NCBI GenBank assembly: GCA_934630555.1
Contig: CAKTXB010000030.1
Location: 1 to 13,757, forward strand
Source of the DNA: an uncultured Oscillospiraceae bacterium
GTDB lineage: Bacteria > Bacillota > Clostridia > Oscillospirales > Oscillospiraceae
Length of the DNA stretch: 13,757 nt
Direction: 5' to 3'
Translations under genes and position numbers: made by a program
Part shown: piece after piece, positions 11,901 to 13,757 of the stretch
How positions within the stretch are numbered: the first letter of the stretch is position 1
Layout: every line of letters starts with the position of its first letter
The notes under the pieces: generated by a model
What the model was told of the DNA's origin: nothing
The model's input: the letters and a program-made list of their open reading frames with translations, nothing else
The model's database searches: none

Positions 11901-12869
11901 TCACAGCTTCCGCTTCAAAGAACCGCCCTTGATCGCGTCAATGGAAATCGACAAAATCAGCACCAGACCGATCACAATATCCTGCCAGTACGAACCGATG
12001 GAATTCATGGTCATACCGTTCTGCAATACTGCCAAAACCATTGACCCCAAAAATGTTCCAAAAATCGTGCCCTTACCGCCAGTCAGCGCCGCACCGCCCA
12101 AAATAACTGCCGACAACGCCGTCATGTTGTAGTTTGCAGCAGCGGCCGGGATCCCCGCACCAGTCTGTGCTGAAAGCAGCACGCCGGAAATACCCGCCAT
12201 CAGGCCGTTGAGCAGATAAATTTTAAACCGCATCCCGTTGACCTTGATACCGGACAAGAAGCTTGCCTGAGGATTGCCGCCGATCAAATAGACATTTCGC
12301 CCAAATACCGTGTACTTGGAGATCAGGTGGAAAATAATATAGGAAAGCGCCATGATCCACAGCGACATCGGCACCCCAAGTACATATCCGCGGCCAATAA
12401 ATTTATATGCTGCGTCTGAAATGGTGATGGACATCCCGTCCGACAGTAAAAAGGCCAGTCCGCGGAATGTCTGCATGGTCGCAATAGATGTAATAAAGGC
12501 GTTGAGCTTCAACACCGTGATGAAAAAGCCGTTTACAGCACCGCACAGCACGCCCGCACCCAACGCCGCCAACACCGTTACCGCCCAGTTTCCGCCGGTA
12601 CTGGAAACCAGCGCCGCCACCATACCCACAACCGCGATCTGGGAACCGACGGAAATGTCAATCATGCCGGAAATATTCACGAACGTCACCGAGCAGGAGA
12701 TACACCCCACGATCGCAGCATAGAGTCCAATGCTCATAAAATTACTGAGCTTCACAAAGTTCTTGTTCAGCAGGGAAAACAGCACGATTTCAACCAGCAG
12801 CGCGCAGATCACCGTCAGCAATGAGGACATATCACCCATTTTGGCTGCAAGTTTTGTCTTTTGTTTCAT
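11901..12869 (-). CDS. sugar ABC transporter permease, RbsC type
   Basis: The product has 322 residues, close to E. coli RbsC. It is nearly all hydrophobic, with about nine to ten likely membrane segments after a short charged start (MKQKTKLAAK). It has family landmarks of CUT2 permeases: NISGMIDISVGSQIA, VNGFFITVLKLNAFITSIAT, and the coupling-helix loop IGGNPQASFLSGIKVNGMRF, which contacts the ATPase. GGAALTGGKGTIFGTFLGS follows near the end. The ATG at 12869 lies 3 bases past the ATPase stop, and its ribosome site GGAGG is within the last ATPase codons, so the two are translationally coupled. The substrate is probably a pentose or deoxyhexose; rhaM downstream hints at L-rhamnose. The CUT2 rhamnose importers known from rhizobia use two permeases, and only one is visible here. 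Confidence 0.9.
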   Translation of the reverse strand: MKQKTKLAAKMGDMSSLLTVICALLVEIVLFSLLNKNFVKLSNFMSIGLYAAIVGCISCSVTFVNISGMIDISVGSQIAVVGMVAALVSSTGGNWAVTVLAALGAGVLCGAVNGFFITVLKLNAFITSIATMQTFRGLAFLLSDGMSITISDAAYKFIGRGYVLGVPMSLWIMALSYIIFHLISKYTVFGRNVYLIGGNPQASFLSGIKVNGMRFKIYLLNGLMAGISGVLLSAQTGAGIPAAAANYNMTALSAVILGGAALTGGKGTIFGTFLGSMVLAVLQNGMTMNSIGSYWQDIVIGLVLILSISIDAIKGGSLKRKL

Positions 12870-12872
12870 GAT

Positions 12873-13757
12873 TTATCCTCCGATTGCATATTTCACGATC
12901 AGTTCCTGACTGGCATCCGCTGCGTCGATCATACCAGAGATCTTCCCCTCAAACATGACCATGATCCGATCAGACATTGCCAACAGCTCAGGCATCTCTG
13001 ATGTAATGATGATGACGCACTTTCCCTCCGCCACCAGTCTGTCCAGGATCCTGTAGATCTCCGCCTTTGCGCCCACGTCAATGCCGCGCGTCGGCTCGTT
13101 CAAAATCAGGACATCCGGCTGCAGCTCCAGCCATTTGGCCAAAACCACCTTCTGCTGATTGCCGCCCGAAAGCGACTCCACTATAGTTGCGCCTGACGGT
13201 GTCTTGGTTGAAAGGCTTTGGATCCATTTGTCACATACCGTGCGATCCAGCGCCCGGTCCACCAGTATACGGCGGCTCTTGCTGTAATAAGCTGCCATGG
13301 TGTTCACCGCCACCGACTGGTTCAGCACCAGCCCCTCCGTTTTACGCTCTGCTGGAACATATGCAATACCGGCCTTGATCGCATCCAACGGATCGTGAAT
13401 GGCCGTTTGCTTTCCATGCACACGGACTGTTCCACCCAGCAGCAGATCCTGCCCGAATATCGCCGAACCAATTTGCTGGTGACCAGATCCCATCAAGCCG
13501 TAGATCCCAAAAATCTCTCCGCGCCGTGCTGAAAAGCTGATGTCGTGCAGCGCCTCCGTCCGCAGATTCGTCACCTCTAAAATTGTATCACCGATCTGCG
13601 CTGCCTCCTTCGGATACATATCTGTCAGATCACGTCCGACCATTCTGGCGATCAACATCTGTTTTGTCGCGTCACGGATCATCAGCTCACCCGTCACGCA
13701 GCCATCCCGTACCACGACCACACGGTCGGCAACCTCAAACAGCTCATCGAGCTTGTG
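12873..13757 (-). CDS. sugar ABC transporter ATPase, RbsA type (C-terminal part)
   Basis: The gene runs off the right edge; 294 C-terminal residues are visible, out of about 500 expected for two fused ATPase domains. The visible part starts at the end of the first domain with HKLDELFEVADRVVVVRDG, which holds its switch histidine. The second domain follows: GIYGLMGSGHQQ in place of the Walker A lysine motif, the degenerate site usual for this position in the family; then YVPAERKTEGLVLNQSV, the signature SLSGGNQQKVVLAKWL, and LILNEPTRGIDVGAKAEIY. The Walker B aspartate is Asn here. It energises import through the permease encoded three bases downstream. The open frame continues upstream beyond 13721, so the ATG-like codon there is not the true start. 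Confidence 0.92.
   Translation of the reverse strand, partial: HKLDELFEVADRVVVVRDGCVTGELMIRDATKQMLIARMVGRDLTDMYPKEAAQIGDTILEVTNLRTEALHDISFSARRGEIFGIYGLMGSGHQQIGSAIFGQDLLLGGTVRVHGKQTAIHDPLDAIKAGIAYVPAERKTEGLVLNQSVAVNTMAAYYSKSRRILVDRALDRTVCDKWIQSLSTKTPSGATIVESLSGGNQQKVVLAKWLELQPDVLILNEPTRGIDVGAKAEIYRILDRLVAEGKCVIIITSEMPELLAMSDRIMVMFEGKISGMIDAADASQELIVKYAIGG

Overview
The window looks like chromosomal DNA of a gut-type Clostridia bacterium, probably near the Oscillospiraceae/Ruminococcaceae. The grounds are indirect: GC-rich coding DNA, strong AGGAGG-type ribosome sites, Firmicutes-like TTG-N17-TATAAT promoters, a giant SLH-anchored surface protein of the kind common in this group, and Firmicutes-type integrase relics. 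No rRNA, tRNA or other marker gene is present, so this placement is inference.

Layout. (a) 1-1000: a stem-loop, then a minus-strand acetyltransferase with a C-terminal YoaP-like domain and its own promoter. (b) 1000-2000: a decayed integration locus. Two unrelated tyrosine-recombinase remnants lie on the minus strand, one at 1005-1253 and one at 1772-1992. Between them is a C-terminally truncated radical SAM gene on the plus strand that still has an intact ribosome site and a strong terminator. (c) 2163-2348: an AT-rich promoter with a duplicated -10 box, then three palindromes in the leader of the next gene. (d) 2349-10285: one giant secreted protein gene. It holds a signal peptide, three cap/beta-helix/cap modules, about ten immunoglobulin-like (YDG/MBG/BIG2-like) domains, a bacterial-repeat domain and three SLH domains. 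A -1 frameshift at about 7811 splits it into two open frames; restored, it would encode about 2645 residues. (e) 10286-10444: a convergent intergenic stretch with a terminator. (f) 10445-13757: a minus-strand gene string. Read in transcription order it is a sugar ABC transporter ATPase (running off the right edge), an RbsC-type permease, a radical SAM/SPASM protein, and L-rhamnose mutarotase.

How the genes fit together. RhaM converts the anomers of L-rhamnose, so the CUT2-type importer upstream of it may carry L-rhamnose or a related deoxy sugar; that link rests on context only. The radical SAM/SPASM gene sits 19 nt upstream of rhaM. Its C-terminal cysteine pattern resembles maturases associated with tungsten-cofactor oxidoreductases, but no such oxidoreductase is in the window. 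The giant SLH protein is most likely a cell-wall-bound adhesin or glycan-contacting surface protein.

I found no CRISPR array, no intact mobile element and no clear new defence or biosynthetic system. The points most worth a second look are the frameshifted adhesin with its three-fold Cys/His-capped module, the leader palindromes and tandem -10 boxes in front of it, the radical SAM gene in a sugar operon, and the decayed integrase locus that carries the acetyltransferase promoter at its breakpoint.
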